A stretch of 64,000 nt of DNA from Lunularia cruciata (lineage: Eukaryota; Streptophyta; Marchantiopsida; Lunulariales; Lunulariaceae): contig OX419759.1 in the NCBI GenBank assembly GCA_948567375.1, positions 7,346,744-7,410,743 on the forward strand, given 5' to 3'. The translations under genes and the position numbers were made by a program. The notes under the pieces are model-generated. The model was not told the DNA's origin and did not search any database. It saw nothing but the letters and a program-made list of their open reading frames with translations. Below are positions 63,501 to 64,000 of this stretch, piece by piece; position 1 is the first letter of the stretch; each line of letters opens with the position of its first letter.

Positions 63501-64000
63501 ATACATCATTGATCAACTTAGAATAACCATACTAGCTAGTTATAGGCATACATTTTTAATTAATTCTATGAGATCAGTCAGTGTACTTTTCATAAATATT
63601 CGTTCATGAAAGTTTAGAGGGTTGGTGGGAACATTTACTTCCTATTTGTACTTGTCTTATGATTATTAAGGGCTGAATTATATGAACTGCGCAAAGTGAA
63701 TTGAATCTGTTCATTTTATTTACACATATGAGGTGTAAATTTGACTAATCTACATAAGTTTTCGTTGATGCACCACAACTTGGAAGGTTTGTATTCTAAT
63801 GTGTGAGTTTGTTTCCATACTTTGCATAAAGCTTAGTCCACCGCTAGTAAAAGTAGCCTTTAATTTCTGAGGAGACAAAGTGTTACACTCGAGTATGGTA
63901 TGCATCCCATGTAAGAGCACATCATAAAGGTCAACCTTTGCATCTTATTTCTTACTTGAAATTTTTTGTGAGAGTGTAATCACCCTCCAAAAGGTATAAT
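60562..64000. other. Intergenic DNA, no gene recognised
   Basis: Frames are short and unsupported. A GC-richer patch at about 62515-62640 stands out from AT-rich surroundings but has no open frame of note. Confidence 0.45.
61771..61802. repeat. Hairpin, 14-bp arms and 4-base loop
   Basis: TTATGGTCTACGGG and CCCATAGACCATAA are complementary except at one position, with AGGT between. Confidence 0.85.

Overview
This is nuclear DNA of a land plant. The reasons are the dense small introns of one large gene, plant-type A1B aspartic protease sequence, decayed Ty3/gypsy and Ty1/copia elements primed by initiator tRNA-Met, and long (AT)n microsatellites. A decayed reverse transcriptase at 55.5-58.9 kb resembles, from memory, a family common in mosses and other seed-free plants, so I lean towards a bryophyte. 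That is inference, not proof.

Layout. 1-3.8 kb: no recognisable gene. 3.8-5.3 kb: a secreted A1B aspartic protease broken by two frameshifts and a stop, with both catalytic motifs altered. 5.3-9.3 kb: AT-rich spacer with tandem duplications, microsatellites and a 20-bp-arm palindrome. 9.3-35.1 kb: a transposon graveyard. It holds a complete but dead chromodomain Ty3/gypsy element (10.7-16.3 kb), a decayed minus-strand reading frame of unknown family (16.9-19.1 kb), an LTR-like stretch (20.0-21.0 kb), an antisense Ty1/copia complex with three LTR copies (22.5-29.3 kb) and a second unknown decayed minus-strand frame (29.45-31.6 kb). A roughly 88-bp (AT)n tract at 35.1 kb lies at the edge of the gene-bearing segment.

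35.4-50.7 kb: the only intact gene I find, a DNA polymerase theta orthologue (POLQ, plant TEBICHI). I resolve 25 exons whose phases all agree, giving 2,426 residues: an N-terminal PIP-box-like motif, a long disordered region, a superfamily 2 helicase with all key motifs, and a family A polymerase with motifs A, B and C intact. G-boxes and an E2F-like site lie upstream. One intron is of the GC-AG class.

50.6-64 kb: spacer with degenerate tandem repeats (53.9-54.4 kb), the decayed reverse transcriptase element interrupted by a solo LTR with a perfect 5-bp target duplication (57.2-57.7 kb), an interleaved direct and inverted repeat (59.0-59.5 kb) and a probable MITE (60.2-60.6 kb).

The functional content is therefore one repair gene for theta-mediated end joining surrounded by decayed repeats. 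Most in-frame stops that I could compare with family consensus fit C-to-T change on one strand or the other (CAA/CAG/CGA to stop, TGG to TAG), as expected for silenced, cytosine-methylated elements. I found no convincing new multi-gene system.
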